A stretch of DNA of 64,000 bases, from contig LLCB01000008.1 of assembly GCA_001414345.1 (NCBI GenBank), positions 596,097 to 660,096 on the forward strand, in the 5' to 3' direction. The DNA is from Hymenoscyphus infarciens (lineage: Eukaryota; Ascomycota; Leotiomycetes; Helotiales; Helotiaceae). This document shows positions 25,815 to 37,699 of the stretch, in pieces. A program made the translations under genes and the position numbers. Every line of letters starts with the position of its first letter. The stretch's first letter is position 1. The notes under the pieces were generated by a model that saw only the letters and a list, made by a program, of their open reading frames with translations, made no database searches and was not told where the DNA came from.

Positions 25815-27277
25815 CTAAATCTTAATCCCCTCAAGAATAGGTTTCGCCTCCTCACTCTTCCACCACCCACCCTCTCCCCCAGGGAAAGAGAACTTCTCCA
25901 TAGACGCAGCCTTCATCTCAACACTATACCCAGGATCGGTGGGTGTTTGGTAGTACCCATCCTTGATAATAGAAGGATGCTCAAAATGTTCATGCAAATG
26001 ATCCACATACTCCAGAACACTCAACTTCCCACTGACAACGACGTAATCAATGGTACTAAGATGTTGGGTGTATTCGGGAAGTCCTACTCCTCCACTGTGA
26101 GGAACGATCGGGACGTTGTATTTCTTTGCCATTAGCAAGACGGCGAGGACTTCGTTGACTCCTCCCATACGACATGCGTCGATTTGGCAGACGTCGATGG
26201 CGCCGCTGGCGAGGAGTTGTTTGAAGATTACTCTGTTTTGGCACATTTCTCCGGTTGCGACGCCGATTCCGTGAGGCTTGAGGGCTTCGCGGATGGCTTT
26301 GTGGCCGAGGATGTCGTCGGGGGAGGTGGGCTCTTCGATGAACCAGGGCTTGAACTCTTTGAGGTGGCCCATGTATTCGATTGCTTCAGGGACTGACCAG
26401 ACCTGGAAGTATTTATTAGCCTCTACCAAAAAGAGTGAAAGAGGAGGAGATGTACCTGGTTAGCATCAACCATCAAGATATTTCCCTTGTCGTAGCCGAT
26501 AACATCTCGTGCAATGGTCAATCGCTTTTTATCCGCTTCAACAGATGTTCCAACCTTCAACTTGAAATGTCTATATCCCTTCGCCAAAGTCTCCTCAAGC
26601 AATCCCTTCATCTTATCCTCCCCATACCCGAGCCAGCCCGCAGAAGTAGTATAAGCAGGAACAGCCTTACTATCCAACGCCTCCTGGATCCTCTTCTTCT
26701 TACCACCCTCTTCAGCCTTGAGCATAGCAACAGCCTCCTCAGGAGTAATCGAGTCAGTGATATATCTGAAATCAATACATCTCACGAACTCCTCAGGAGA
26801 CATATCTGCAACAATCCTCCAGACTGGTTTATTCAGGGTCTTAGCCCAGAGATCCCAGATGGCATTAACCACTGCTCCTAGTGCTAAGTGTATAACTCCC
26901 TTCTCGGGACCGATCCAACGGAGTTGCGAGTCGGAGACTAGGTAGCGCCATGTTTGGCCCCAGTTTTCGACGAGGGAGGAGAGGGTTCGGCCTTTGATTC
27001 GGTCGGCTACGTTGTCGATTGCTTTGCAGACGATGTCGTTTCCACGTCCGATTGTGAAGGTCTGGAGAATTAAATGTTAGAGGGGTTGGGTGAAGAGCGG
27101 GAGAAGTTGGGGATTGCGTACCATGCCATGGCCAGAGAACTTAGAATCAGTCTTGAGAATGCAGTACGCAGCAGAGTAGTCTCCTGCTGCATTCATGGCA
27201 TCGGAACCTGTCTTGTCAAGAGAGGTTGGGAATCGCACATCGCGAGTATCCCATCCGGTAATGGTGACTTCAGCCAT
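25815..27277 (-). CDS. lgd1: L-galactonate dehydratase
   Basis: This enzyme converts L-galactonate to 2-keto-3-deoxy-L-galactonate, the second step of fungal D-galacturonate (pectin) catabolism, in the cytosol. Three exons (27277-27122, 27061-26456, 26402-25815) with introns of 60 and 53 bp give 449 residues, almost the same length as Trichoderma reesei LGD1. I recognise the whole chain from that protein, for example the shared opening DVRFPTSLDKTGSDAM. The enolase-superfamily metal ligands are visible in MVDANQ, FIEEPTSPDD and VATGEMCQNR. The base lysine lies in HFKLKVG and the histidine in IVPHSGGVG. Its usual pathway partners, galacturonate reductase and the aldolase, are not in this window. 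Expression is expected to follow galacturonate, but I identified no site for it. Confidence 0.96.
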
Positions 27278-28112
27278 GTTGACGTTATACTTTCAGAGGG
27301 TTGAAGTTGTTGTTGGTGTTGAAAAGTAGAACAGAAAAGAAAGGGCTGAGTAAAGAAAAGAAGAGTATTTTTAAACTTTACAAGAGAAAGAGACAAGAAG
27401 GAGACTTGGCATATATATACTTCCTCACGTCTTCTTCGAGAGAAGAATGGCGGGGCAAGTTGGAGGGGGAGGGGCAATTTCCAGCCATCTGATTGATGGA
27501 TAATTGCTAGCGGACACCAATATTGGGGGTCATTTCCTGTGAGGTTCGAGGCTCAAGATGCTGGAGACGCAATGCTTGAAGTACTTATTTAATTGCCGTG
27601 TTTCGTAGATGCGGAAGAAGGGAGAATGAGAAATGTATCGGGCAAGATAGCCTGTCTGGAGTTGATGTTTTGTGTGGAAGAGAAGGAAGTATTTCACAGT
27701 GGTGGAGAAAAGTTGGTTGTGGTGAAGAGAGGCCTGACCCTGAGTTCGGTGGCCTTGTCCCGAAGCACCGGTACTACGCAAAAGCGGCACCCGTGAAAAG
27801 GATGCGCCGAGTTTTCTTCAGGTCTCGAGGCCATGACTCCCGTCTTCATTCACAACACAAGCCATCGTTCGACAGCTGAACTACCTGGCACGCGATTGAC
27901 CACCGTGTTCTGTAAGGTTAGAAGTTCAATCACTAACCATGGTAAGGCATACTCTCTTCTACTTCCGCCCCCGCTATGATGAATATCCTCACGGGTTCTG
28001 CAATTCGGATGGCCTCGGCCAATGTCGAATTCTTCATACATTACAATCTTTTCTGAGCACAATTTGAATTCCTCGCACTATGATACATCTCTCTGAAGAC
28101 ACTGCTGACATC
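27278..28112. other. Intergenic, upstream of lgd1; no gene seen
   Basis: This contains the lgd1 promoter and the 3' flank of the aldo-keto reductase. Small overlapping frames have no domain. A stretch near 27860-27950 looked faintly tRNA-like but does not fold as a cloverleaf. Confidence 0.5.
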
Positions 28113-29205
28113 TCAGCCCTCTATAAAAACAGCTCCAGCTCCACCATAACGACCTCCTACAACTTCGAAGCCCTGGAGAATCTCATCGATAGCAGCAAGA
28201 TCGCTGGCACTCAATTGAACATCCTTCGATTTCGCGTTCTCCACAATACGAGGCCCGGATACAGCGCCGGGAATGGGGATAATCTCCGGGTTACCATCTT
28301 TCTTGGATTGATGTTGGAGCCAGGAGATAGCAAGTTGGGCGGGCGTAACTCCCTTCGCCTTTGCGAGTTCCTCAATCTTGACGACGAGCTCCAAGTTCTT
28401 GGGGAAGTTCTCGGGTTGGAATCGAGGAAGCGTACGGCGGAAATCTCCTTCTGGGATATCCTCAGCCTTCTTAATTTGCCCCGAAAGGATTCCTCGTCCG
28501 ATCGGTGAGTATCTATTTCAGTTAGTTTTGAGCAATGATGCGATCGCGAGAGTGTACATACGCAACAACAGGAATCCCATGCTCCGCACAAGCCTTCGCA
28601 ACCCCATTGGAGAAGATATCCAAACTCCAAAGCGAAACCTCCACCTCAACCGCCACAATCTTCGTAACCTTCACAGCCCTGTGCACCGTAGCAGCAGAAA
28701 CCTCGCTCAAAGCCACACCCCCAATCTTACCCGCCTTGACATACTCATCCAAAGCACTAAGTGTAACCTCAACAGGAACATTCTTATCCACCCTCGCAGC
28801 CTCGAAAATATCAATGCTCTTCGTGCCCTCCAAAATAGCGAGCGAATCATCGACAGATTTCTTGATAGCATCGGGGCTGCCGTCGGGGTGTAGGTTCGGT
28901 CCTAAACCTCCTTTGATGGACAAGATTACCTTTGAGGCATCTTGGGGGTAACGCGTGAAGTATTCTTTTACTATATGGAGGGAGTTGTAGGTGGGTATTC
29001 CGTAGATGATGCCACCGTTCCAGAAATTGCAGCCGGAGTCGAGGGCGACTTTGAGAGCTTTGATTGAGTCCTCGAGGGGTTGGGCATTGATTCTCCATGA
29101 GAGGCCTGGGTGCTTGTTAGAATAAATATAAATGGAACATAGAAGTCACTTACCCATCATGCCGTAGCCGACAGGCCCAATTTCCTTTCCTAGAAGTTGA
29201 GGCAT
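28113..29205 (-). CDS. Aldo-keto reductase, pyridoxal reductase-like (AKR8 type)
   Basis: Three exons (29205-29154, 29105-28562, 28512-28113) give 331 residues. The introns are 48 bp (29106-29153, GTAAGT) and 49 bp (28513-28561, GTATGT). The protein opens MPQLLGKEIGPVGYGMMG and continues GLSWR and NFWNGGIIYG, the pattern of Schizosaccharomyces Plr1. Plr1 reduces pyridoxal to pyridoxine with NADPH. The Tyr (IIYG) and Lys (LSIKGG) of the catalytic tetrad are present. The usual His is replaced in FEAARVD, and Asp by Asn in WNGG, as I recall for AKR8. The cofactor end IPIPGAVSGPRIVENA is normal. Role in vitamin B6 salvage is inferred from family resemblance. Other aldehyde substrates are possible. 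Confidence 0.87.
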
Positions 29206-30263
29206 CTTGAAGTTTTTGGTATGGTGTTGTATTGTGTGTCTGAAAAAAGTGTTTGCAGGGTAATGGCGGGGATATGATGATTGTGGTGTGGGGTTGATTT
29301 ATGGCGATATTCTCCACAAACAGAGGATTCCCCTCTACCCTTTATAATAGTTCTTCAAAGATCTGTAGAACCTCTTTTCACTTGAGGCTCCACGCGGTCT
29401 TTACTATTACCAAATCCATTCGGCCTCTTAGTTCCACCGGTTCTGGGTGGAGGTAAACCTCTACTGTTGGTTGGAGATAAAGCCAGTAAAATCCGGGTAC
29501 TGCGGGTGGGTTTTTGGCGGTGCCGTTCTGGGCGTTCAGGCACGTCATACAGGGCTGGATATGCGGTCAGCATGTTGTGGTGACCTCTAGTGGGGTAAAT
29601 AACCAATGGGTTTTGTGCGGAATTCCAGGGAGGTGGTTGGAAATGTTACCCGAATTACTTGAGCGGAAAGAGTGGTGTGTGGAAGGAGTGGTGAGTGGAA
29701 GGAGTGGAAGTGAGTGTATGGAGGTTACATTGCGTTATCTGTTTCGTACCCTACGGCTCCCACTTTTCTCTAGGCCTCTGAGGGGTTGTCTGGGATATCG
29801 CCGAAGACAATGGATAGGTGGAACATGGCCATATTCAGATGTGTTTCTTTGAAAGTCGCACTCGTTACTTGAACGGTTGAACTTTACAGAGAAGCATGCG
29901 AATGGTAGACATCTTTGCGACTGACTTGCAAAGTTCGTGGAGCTGGTCAGGCTTTTGTTTGTCCATACTTGAGATCGCGTGTAGATTGAGAAGAGAGTCG
30001 GGCTGTTGTTTGAGCGTCGTGAGTTTTGAGAGCCTCAATGTTGAACAAGTTCACGATTGTTCTTTTATTTATCTGCACTTTTCTTGTTTTTACTCAATGT
30101 TTTGGCTGCAGAAGTAGTTCAAATAGCCAAAATAGGGCGTTGTGCGCTACGGAGAGAGCCCAGTTGACTTTCTTATTTCTTCCATTTCTTCTAAAGGACC
30201 TCTCTTTTATATCAACTCCAGTGCAACCCACAACATTCCATTCTACAAAAAGAAGACTCTATC
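29206..30263. other. Intergenic, no gene seen
   Basis: This holds the promoter of the aldo-keto reductase and the 3' flank of the next minus-strand gene. Short frames on both strands have no domain and their composition does not suggest coding. Confidence 0.5.
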
Positions 30264-31259
30264 TCATAAAAAACTCATACTCGATCCCCCAATACTTTCC
30301 GCGAAACCACCTCCAAAAACACTCACCGGCGTCTGAAAACCACCTCGACTCTCACCACCCAAAATCCGCCTCGCAGCCTCAACAGAAGCCAAAGCTGTAA
30401 AGGTGTACCCATTCACGGTATGAAGCACTGCGTTCTTCACACTCCCATCCTCAGCCGTCGCAACAACAGAAACCTGATATGGATTCTCTTCCCTCTCCTC
30501 TTGTGTTGGTCCATCGGGCAGCTTAGCCAAATCTCCCGTCGGAAATCCCCCTGAAGCGTGGACGAATGTCCTGATGTTAGGGACGCTGGTGCATTTCCAT
30601 AGGGTGATGAGATCTGGTAGTGTCACAGGGAAAGAACCAACGGGTCCTTTTCCATCATCGAAATCGAATGGGACGAGGTCGCTAGAATCTAATTTTACCA
30701 GTTCACCACCAAACCGATAAAGAGCTTCAGTAATGTTTTCCGAAGCACTAATCGCTGAACCTCTCGACATAGGTCCGGAGACTGCTATTGCGATATCGAT
30801 CGCCCGCGTCTTTTTCCCGTCTCCAACTTGCAGAGCAATCACACGCTCGGCTAGAGACCCAAACATAGCAACACTCCCCCCAGCCCCAGGCATAAGCATA
30901 ACCCCCTCCCTCCTCGCTTGCTCATCCTTTCTCTCCGCTATTTGGTAACTATCCAGTTCCGCGGCGACATCGAGGTAATGTACTTTATTTCTTATGCAAG
31001 CATCGATCAGGGGTTCTGCGGTGCGGAAAAATGGACCGGAACAGTTGAGCAGGACTTTTGTGGTTTTTAGGGCTTTGTCTATGTGTTCTGTGTCGGAGAT
31101 GTTGAAGACTAGGTAGGGGACTGACAGCTTGGTGGCGAGGGATGAGAGTTTGAGGGGGTTTCGTCCTGCTATTGTGAAGTTTAGACCGAGTTTCTTTGCT
31201 TGGATGGCGGCTTGGTGGCCTGTGTAGCCTGTTGCTCCGTAGATTATTAGATCTGTCAT
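30264..31259 (-). CDS. Saccharopine dehydrogenase-like NAD(P)-binding oxidoreductase
   Basis: This is a single exon of 331 residues. The N-terminus is a Rossmann fold with the GATGYTG loop (residues 8-14) and AGRN after the second strand, followed by LLNCSGPFF and HYLDVAAELD. These are the marks of the saccharopine-dehydrogenase/trans-acting-enoyl-reductase superfamily. It is shorter than true saccharopine reductases and lacks their long C-terminal domain, so a lysine-pathway role is unlikely. A hydrophobic Gly/Ser-rich tail ends the protein (GGGFAESIGGSSMSFL). It is divergently placed from the aldehyde dehydrogenase 990 bp away. Substrate unknown. Confidence 0.85.
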   Translation of the reverse strand: MTDLIIYGATGYTGHQAAIQAKKLGLNFTIAGRNPLKLSSLATKLSVPYLVFNISDTEHIDKALKTTKVLLNCSGPFFRTAEPLIDACIRNKVHYLDVAAELDSYQIAERKDEQARREGVMLMPGAGGSVAMFGSLAERVIALQVGDGKKTRAIDIAIAVSGPMSRGSAISASENITEALYRFGGELVKLDSSDLVPFDFDDGKGPVGSFPVTLPDLITLWKCTSVPNIRTFVHASGGFPTGDLAKLPDGPTQEEREENPYQVSVVATAEDGSVKNAVLHTVNGYTFTALASVEAARRILGGESRGGFQTPVSVFGGGFAESIGGSSMSFL

Positions 31260-32249
31260 TGTGGTCTTGGGATTGTTGTGATTTAGAAGGTAAGTGGGGG
31301 ATAAAGTAAGTTCGAGCTTGTAAATGATTAGGATCGAGAATCAATTAGGTGATACAGAGATTTTTATATATGATTCCTACTTGGAAGCTAAGAAGCACGA
31401 AATTGAAAATCACATTTTCGTTGCTGAGTAACTTGGAGTTGAAGAAGTGAAAAGTGCACTCACTGAACCCGGAATTCCGAGAATATCGGCGTTAATATTA
31501 GGAAATTGAGTAGACTCTGAAGTAGAGTAGCGAGTACTCGTTGTCTGTACACTTTTTGTTCTAGTCGCCAAATGACTCTTTGTAGTCGTTGACTCTCTAC
31601 AGAGGTTTCATCGTCGCTTAGAATAGGAGGATGTCTTTACACACGCCTTTTGGTCACTCGACAATAACGCCTCTGTACGGATATTGCAATTGAGTTCTGA
31701 GGGCACGGCAAAAATCTTAGGCAAAGCTTCATTTCTTTATTCTTAATATTGTTACTTGTTATTTGTGTGAAGCCATGGAGGTAAGAACCTTCATTTTCAG
31801 TGTGGCTTGCACTGTGGCTGGTGTGGTGAGTCTGTATTGTCACTCACTAATGAACAATCAATTGCACTACAATTGGCGGTCGGAAACACTTCCATCGTAC
31901 GCAGATATATTGGCGCAATTGATTTCTTTTACTTCAACGTTGTAAGCCAAAGAATGAGTAGAATGGGTCGGGTCGGGGTGTCATTTGGCCGGCACGTGCC
32001 GTGGCTTCCTGGTCATTCCTAAATGAAACTGAAATGGCGAGTAATCCGGCAAACGCCACCCAACATTCTGTTATGTCACCGACGAGATAACAACCACTGA
32101 AAGGAACCCATGAAGTCACCAAGGTCACACATCCAGTGGTCAATGTTACACTAAATCGTCTACCCCGCCCATCCAATTTACCCCACTCTCATACGGAGTA
32201 CCCGGCAGCTTCCACTTTGAAGAGCATCATCATTCAAGATTCCAACAAA
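31260..32249. promoter_or_regulatory. Divergent promoter region between oxidoreductase and aldehyde dehydrogenase genes
   Basis: Both flanking genes start at its edges and point outward, so it must contain both promoters. No specific factor site is claimed and no open frame looks coding. Confidence 0.5.
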
Positions 32250-33993
32250 ATGGCATCCAAACTCCCCTTTGAGGTATCTTCAATTCCGTGTGTCAGCCGG
32301 GTACTTAAACTAATAGATTTCAGCTCAAAAACAAGTCCCTCTTCAAGGACAAATCGTACGTCAATGGCGAATGGGTGGAAGCGAAATCCGGGAAGAGATT
32401 CGATGTTGTAGGTCCGTTATCACCGCCCTAGCCTTTCCATTCTCATGCTCACCAAAACTAGATCCAGGAACAGGAAAAGTTTGGGCTTCGGCCCCAGACA
32501 ATAACGCAGACGATGTTGATTTAGCTGTCAATGCTGCTCATGAAGCATTTCAAAGTTATCGAAAAGTCAACCCGAGAACTCGTGCTCAATGGCTTCTAAA
32601 GTGGGATGCGTTGATTCGAGAAAATGCTGATGATATTGCCAATATCGTCACTTACGAGACTGGTAAACCATTAGCTGAGTCTCATGGCGAACTTGCGTAT
32701 GCTTTGGGATTTACTTGGTGGTTTGCCGGAGAAGCGGAGAGGGTCACGGGAACGATCCAAACCCCCTCTGCTCCAGGACGAAGAGTGTTTACTGTGAAGC
32801 AACCTATCGGTGTGGCTGCTGCTTTGGTCCCTTGGAACTTCCCGATAGCCATGATTTTGAGAAAGGCCGGTGCTGCGTTGGCCGCTGGTTGCACGTTGAT
32901 TGTGAAGCCATCGCCAGAGACACCACTTTCGGTCTTGGCTCTGGCGAATCTTGCTGCTGAAGCTGGATTCCCAAAGGGGACTTTCAGTGTGTTGACTACC
33001 AGTTTGGAGAACACGCCTCCTTTGAGTGAGGCACTTTGTCGACATCCTCATGTCAAGAAGGTTTCCTTTACTGGATCTGTGAGTGTGGTTCCGATTTAAA
33101 ATTGATATTTGCTAACCTTACTCTAGACTAGAGTTGGCAAGTTGGTGGCAAAGATTTGCTCTGATGGGTTGAAGAAGGTAACGCTTGAATTGGGGGGAAA
33201 CTGTCCATTTTTGATTTTCGACGACGCGGACCTTAATCAAGCATCAGATGGTATGTTTCTCTTTCTTCTCCTTGACTTACAACTTACATTTCATTAGCAC
33301 TTATGGCCTTGAAATGGCGACACGCTGGCCAAGCTTGTATCACGGCAAATCGAGTCTACGTTCAAAGTGGTGTTTACGATAAATTCGCCAAACTTTTCAA
33401 GGAGAAGACTTCGCAATTGGTCATCGGCCATGGATCGGAGAAGAGCACGACAATCGGACCAGTTACTACACCACAAAGTCTTGATAAAGCACTCAACCAA
33501 GTTGAAGATGCTAAGAAACATGGTGGCCAGGTCATTCTCGGTGGAAAAAAGGTGACCGACAAGGGTGGATATTTCTTTGAGCCAACAATTATTCTTGGAG
33601 CGAGAAAGGAAATGTTGATTACGCAAGAGGAGACCTTCGGTCCAGTCTTGGCGCTGTATTCTTTTGATAGCGAAGATGAGGCGGTCGAAGCTGCTAACAA
33701 CACAAGTGTAAGTCGTTAGATCTCCAAAACACATGGTTTCTTTTACTAATTGTCATATCTAGATGGGACTCGCTTCATACTTCTTCACCAAAAACGTCGA
33801 CCGAACCTGGAGATTGTTGGAGAACCTTGAAGCTGGTATGATCGGTATGAATACTGGTAATTCGTCCGCCGCAGAATCTCCTTTCGGTGGTATCAAAGAA
33901 TCTGGGTATGGAAAAGAGTCGGGCAAGGATGTTGCCATCAATGAGTATCTGATCACGAAAACTGGAACATTGACACTGGATGGTCATTTCTAA
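32250..33993 (+). CDS. Aldehyde dehydrogenase, succinate-semialdehyde dehydrogenase type
   Basis: Six exons (32250-32273, 32324-32411, 32462-33078, 33127-33250, 33298-33707, 33763-33993) give 497 residues. All introns are 47-55 bp with GT-AG ends. The ATG at 32250 follows AACAAA. Family motifs run in order: ALVPWNFP and KPSPETPLS (cofactor and fold), SFTGS joined across intron 3 to [14 protein letters not shown] (general base Glu), [15 protein letters not shown] (nucleophile Cys) and EETFGPV. The closing [18 protein letters not shown] is typical of SSADH/GabD rather than of fungal acetaldehyde or betaine enzymes. It should oxidise succinate semialdehyde to succinate in GABA breakdown with NAD(P). 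No clear mitochondrial presequence is seen, so it is probably cytosolic, like yeast Uga2. Confidence 0.9.
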
Positions 33994-34473
33994 ACGACAA
34001 GTTGAGCAAAAGATGATATGGCCAGGAAAAGGTATTCACTACAGAGGGTTTTGTAATCGTAATGAGCGCACATAATCACTCCGGTTCATTCATGGAAGGA
34101 TTCTCATCAGCTTATAAATTTATCACCTCTCAAGTAGTTCAGTAGTTCAGGGCTCCCAAAGTGAATTCTCTGCGCGCGTGAGAGCCCGCCAATCAATCCC
34201 ATGTTAACTGCCGCGGCTTTTATCCTATTTTATGCCATTGGAAATTAGAAGAGGGGAACTTGCATACAGCTTTACCGTATTGAGGTGATCCCTCGTTTCA
34301 ATTGATTTTCAATCGACTCCTTTGATACGTGCGTAACAACGATCGCACCAACCTCGCTAGCTTCCTGCTTTATAAACCACTAGCCAGTCTACCGAGGCTC
34401 AACCCTCCACCAACCCTATAACTTTCCAACCCCTCACCTTCCACAACTCTTCAAACTTCCAAAGCACACTACA
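33994..34473. other. Intergenic, no gene seen
   Basis: This is the promoter region of the downstream short-chain dehydrogenase. A pyrimidine-rich stretch (about 34400-34465) lies just before its start, as is common in front of fungal start codons. Confidence 0.5.
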
Positions 34474-35740
34474 ATGCCGCCACCACCAAAGCAAAGGATC
34501 TCCCTAATTAGGATCCTCACTTTGCCGCTTCGTCTCTCTCTTACCAATCCTCTCGTCACTGGATCGCTACTAGCAGCAATTCTATACGCACCTGCTCGAC
34601 TCCGCATCCTCCTCCCTCCATCCCTCCACAAATATGTTTTCTCCCCCTCCTTCGTTCGAATCCTCAAAGCATGCCTGAGCTTTCAAGTTTTGAAGCGACT
34701 TAGTGAATCTGCAAGTGAATTGGCCCTCAACAATTGGTCACTTCGCGGCAATGGGGATTTCGGCAGAGAAAAGGAATTAGTCTTGATTACTGGGGGAAGT
34801 AGTGGGATTGGAGAGGCGATTGCTAGAGGGTTTGCAGTGAAGGGAATTGAGGTTGTGGTTCTGGATTTGAAGCCTCCGGAGGTTGAATTTCGTAAGCCTC
34901 TTTTCTACCAATTCCTTCACCTCCCCAAAAGAAAGAATCGCACTGACTCAATAATATCAGCTTCCAATATCCACTTCTACGAAGCCGACGTATCATCCAC
35001 CGAAGACGTAGCCCTCGCAGCAGCTGAAATCCGTTCCCAACATGGTGACCCTACGGTCCTCATCAATAACGCAGGCATCGCATCTTCCGAACCAATTCTC
35101 ACTGAGCCGATTGAGAGAACGAGGAAGATGTTTGAGGTTAATGTCCTTTCGCATTTTATATGTGTCAAGGAGTTTCTGCCAGCTATGGTTGAGAAGGATC
35201 ATGGACATGTTATTTCCATAGCCAGTACATCGAGTTTCATTGCTCCTTCTGGGGTAAGTTTTTTCCAAAATGGAAGACAAGGAGAGAGAAGCGAGAGGGA
35301 ATACTGATTTATGTGTATTGCGTAGCTTGTTGGTTACTCTTGCACCAAGGCTGCCGCTATGGCTTTCCATGAGGGCTTGACTTCCGAACTCAAGTTGCGA
35401 TATAAAGTTCCCAATGTCAGAACCAGGTATGTGTCATTTCGAGCGATTCATTGTATGTCAAAAGGAACCTAACTAATAATTGAATAGCATCATCCATCCT
35501 TACTGGGTCCGTACACCACTTACCAAGCCACTTTACACACGCCCTGAATGGAAGTTACCAATGCTCGAAGCTGACCGCCTCTCGGATCTCATCGTTGGAC
35601 AAGTTATGTCTGGCCGAAGTGGATTGTTAATTGCACCTCGCTCGGTAGACTTCTTGAGAACGCTGCGTGGAATGCCAATCTGGTATCAGATGTTCATTCG
35701 GGGACAAGCTGGCGAGTTACTGGCTAAAAACGTCAAGTAA
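34474..35740 (+). CDS. Membrane-anchored short-chain dehydrogenase/reductase (SDR16C-like)
   Basis: Four exons (34474-34891, 34961-35253, 35326-35426, 35488-35740) give 354 residues. The introns are 69, 72 and 61 bp. Residues about 22-42 are a hydrophobic anchor and a second short hydrophobic stretch follows, so the enzyme is likely tethered to the ER or lipid droplets. Cofactor loop TGGSSGIG, NNAG, the catalytic Ser in ASTSS and Tyr-Lys in YSCTK (just after intron 2) are all present. A basic or aromatic C-terminal part (WVRTPLTKPLY) resembles the retinol-dehydrogenase/17-beta-HSD11 group. The natural substrate, perhaps a lipid alcohol or sterol-like compound, is not predictable. Confidence 0.9.
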
Positions 35741-37699
35741 AGAAGAAGCCTGTTTTGAGGGGAGCAATTTGAAGTGACGGGCTGGGAGCTCCGGGGGGTT
35801 CCTGGGAGTACCTGCTTGGGAAACTCGGGAGGAGTAATTCTTTCTATTTCTGGACGGGAAAATGGAAATTCTATCTTCATGGGGGGCAACTTACTTATGA
35901 ACGTCGTCGTGGTCCTCGCTTATTGGGTGAGCGCTGAAAGGGGGGGGGGTGGATGTGTATCACAAAGTGCTCCCCAAATCAGTTTTTGTAACACAAACTT
36001 TTAGTGCTGGAGATTCAAGCACAATGACACAACCCTCACTCAATCAACCAACCAATAACTGCCTGAAGGAGAACCCTCCGTATGTTTGTGTCGCTTACAG
36101 CATTTAGAGGCTAGGAAAAGGGATCATTCTGACTGTAATACGCTTTTTTCTTGTTTATTGAGTTCTTAATTTCGTTGTCATTTCCAAGATTTCTACTGAT
36201 TAATGAAACATTTCCAGATTATAATGATAAAGTCCTTGGGTTGAGGAGAATACTCACGGAGGCACTTCAAGTCCGACTGCCAGAATGGGATGTTGCCAAG
36301 ACTCAGTCCACGACTTCAAATTCTTCTCCCACCATCAACTCTCAACACAACAACCACATCACACTCACTCACATCGCAAGACCAACTGCATGGATGCAAC
36401 TGTCGCACAGCTCAATTGGAAGCCCCATGTCAATTAATTGGATCCTGCTCCTCTCGTCAAATTGGAATTAAATTCCCCGCCACATCCCCGAGTCCGGTGG
36501 TCTCGGATGGATCATCGCGATGGAAACCTCCCGGGGACAAGTTGCGCTCAAACAATTGCTTCACGACTTGGCAAGTCACAAAATATTCTACCCTTTGAGC
36601 CTTCAAACGGCATTGTCAATCTGTCATTGCCTCCTCCGGTACAAGTACTTGCGAGGAAAGTCCTAGCGGGTGTCGTGTGCTCAGTCTCGCCGCTAAGTTA
36701 CCCGTCTCATGCACAAGCTTTATTTCGCTGACTCTGTTAGTCCAGCCAATGATCTCCCCAGATCAGCTTCCTATGGAAAGCGATCCAAGGACCCTCAGCT
36801 CCAGACTCCAGACTTCACAGTGACCAAAGCGCCATTATTTCGCGGTTAACGCGCATTTTTATTTAAAATACCCGCAGGTTGGACAAGACTCGCCACGTCA
36901 AAAAAGGTGTGTTGCACGCCCGTGGTTCAACAGCTTTCTACCAAACTTGAGGTTTACATCTGTTGGGAAAGCTAAAGGATGGTCGCACGATATGCAGCTC
37001 GATGGTCTTGAGTTGACCTCATGCAGGCACAAGTTCTGAGACTGGCTAGTTGCTTGCAGATATCTTTGTGCCTGTTTAGAACCGTCGAATCCGAGCCACG
37101 AGAGCTATTCATATGCAATCGTATTATTGGCCCGATCAGTTGAGGCGCTCCTATCGTTCGGTGACAGATTTTCGTCATCCCTACCTCCATAATCTAGGCT
37201 TGGATTCACGACCCACCTTGGCATTATTGGCGCTTCTTTTTGTACCGCCTCTGCTGGGTTTCAGCGGGGAAGGCATGGAAGAGGTGTCTTATGTATTGGT
37301 TCAAGGTTATTTGTTTGTTTTAACAAAACTGGGGAGCTGTACAGACTGGGACAGATGGAGTCAGGCTAAGTGGCTACTCGTGCTGCGGGTGACGTCGGCA
37401 TATGGAAAAGTCCTACAGTTCTAAGTTTTGCCTTGCCTTTCATGTAGTTGATCGTTCAAGCAAGAAGACGTGGTGTTACACTGCCTCCTAGATTTCAAGC
37501 ATGTCGAGATGGAGTTGGCCTGTAGAGTAAATTTATTGCCTACTGGTGAACGTCGGCTTAGATGAAGCTAGGATTGTTGTGACATCAAGATCTTTTCTTA
37601 TAATATTCATTTGCCCACTGGTAGATGTATCATTCCTACTTTCTTACTATTCAAATCGTTTCTGCTATTCAGAGCTGCATCACCAAAAAGCATTTCAAA
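35741..37699. other. Nearly 2 kb without a supported gene
   Basis: Frames up to about 100 codons occur on both strands but carry no known motif and overlap one another. A G run (35940-35949) and a TATTTAAAATA-like AT patch near 36860 are the only local peculiarities. The right part should hold the promoter of the next gene. Confidence 0.45.

Noticed and set aside
27860..27950. Possible tRNA (A-box/B-box-like words on the plus strand)
   Set aside because: No seven-base acceptor stem and no proper T-loop can be formed; the resemblance is superficial.
25815..33993. A single catabolic gene cluster from lgd1 to the aldehyde dehydrogenase
   Set aside because: The enzymes belong to different pathways, strands differ, and the pathway partners of lgd1 are missing; neighbourhood alone does not support it.
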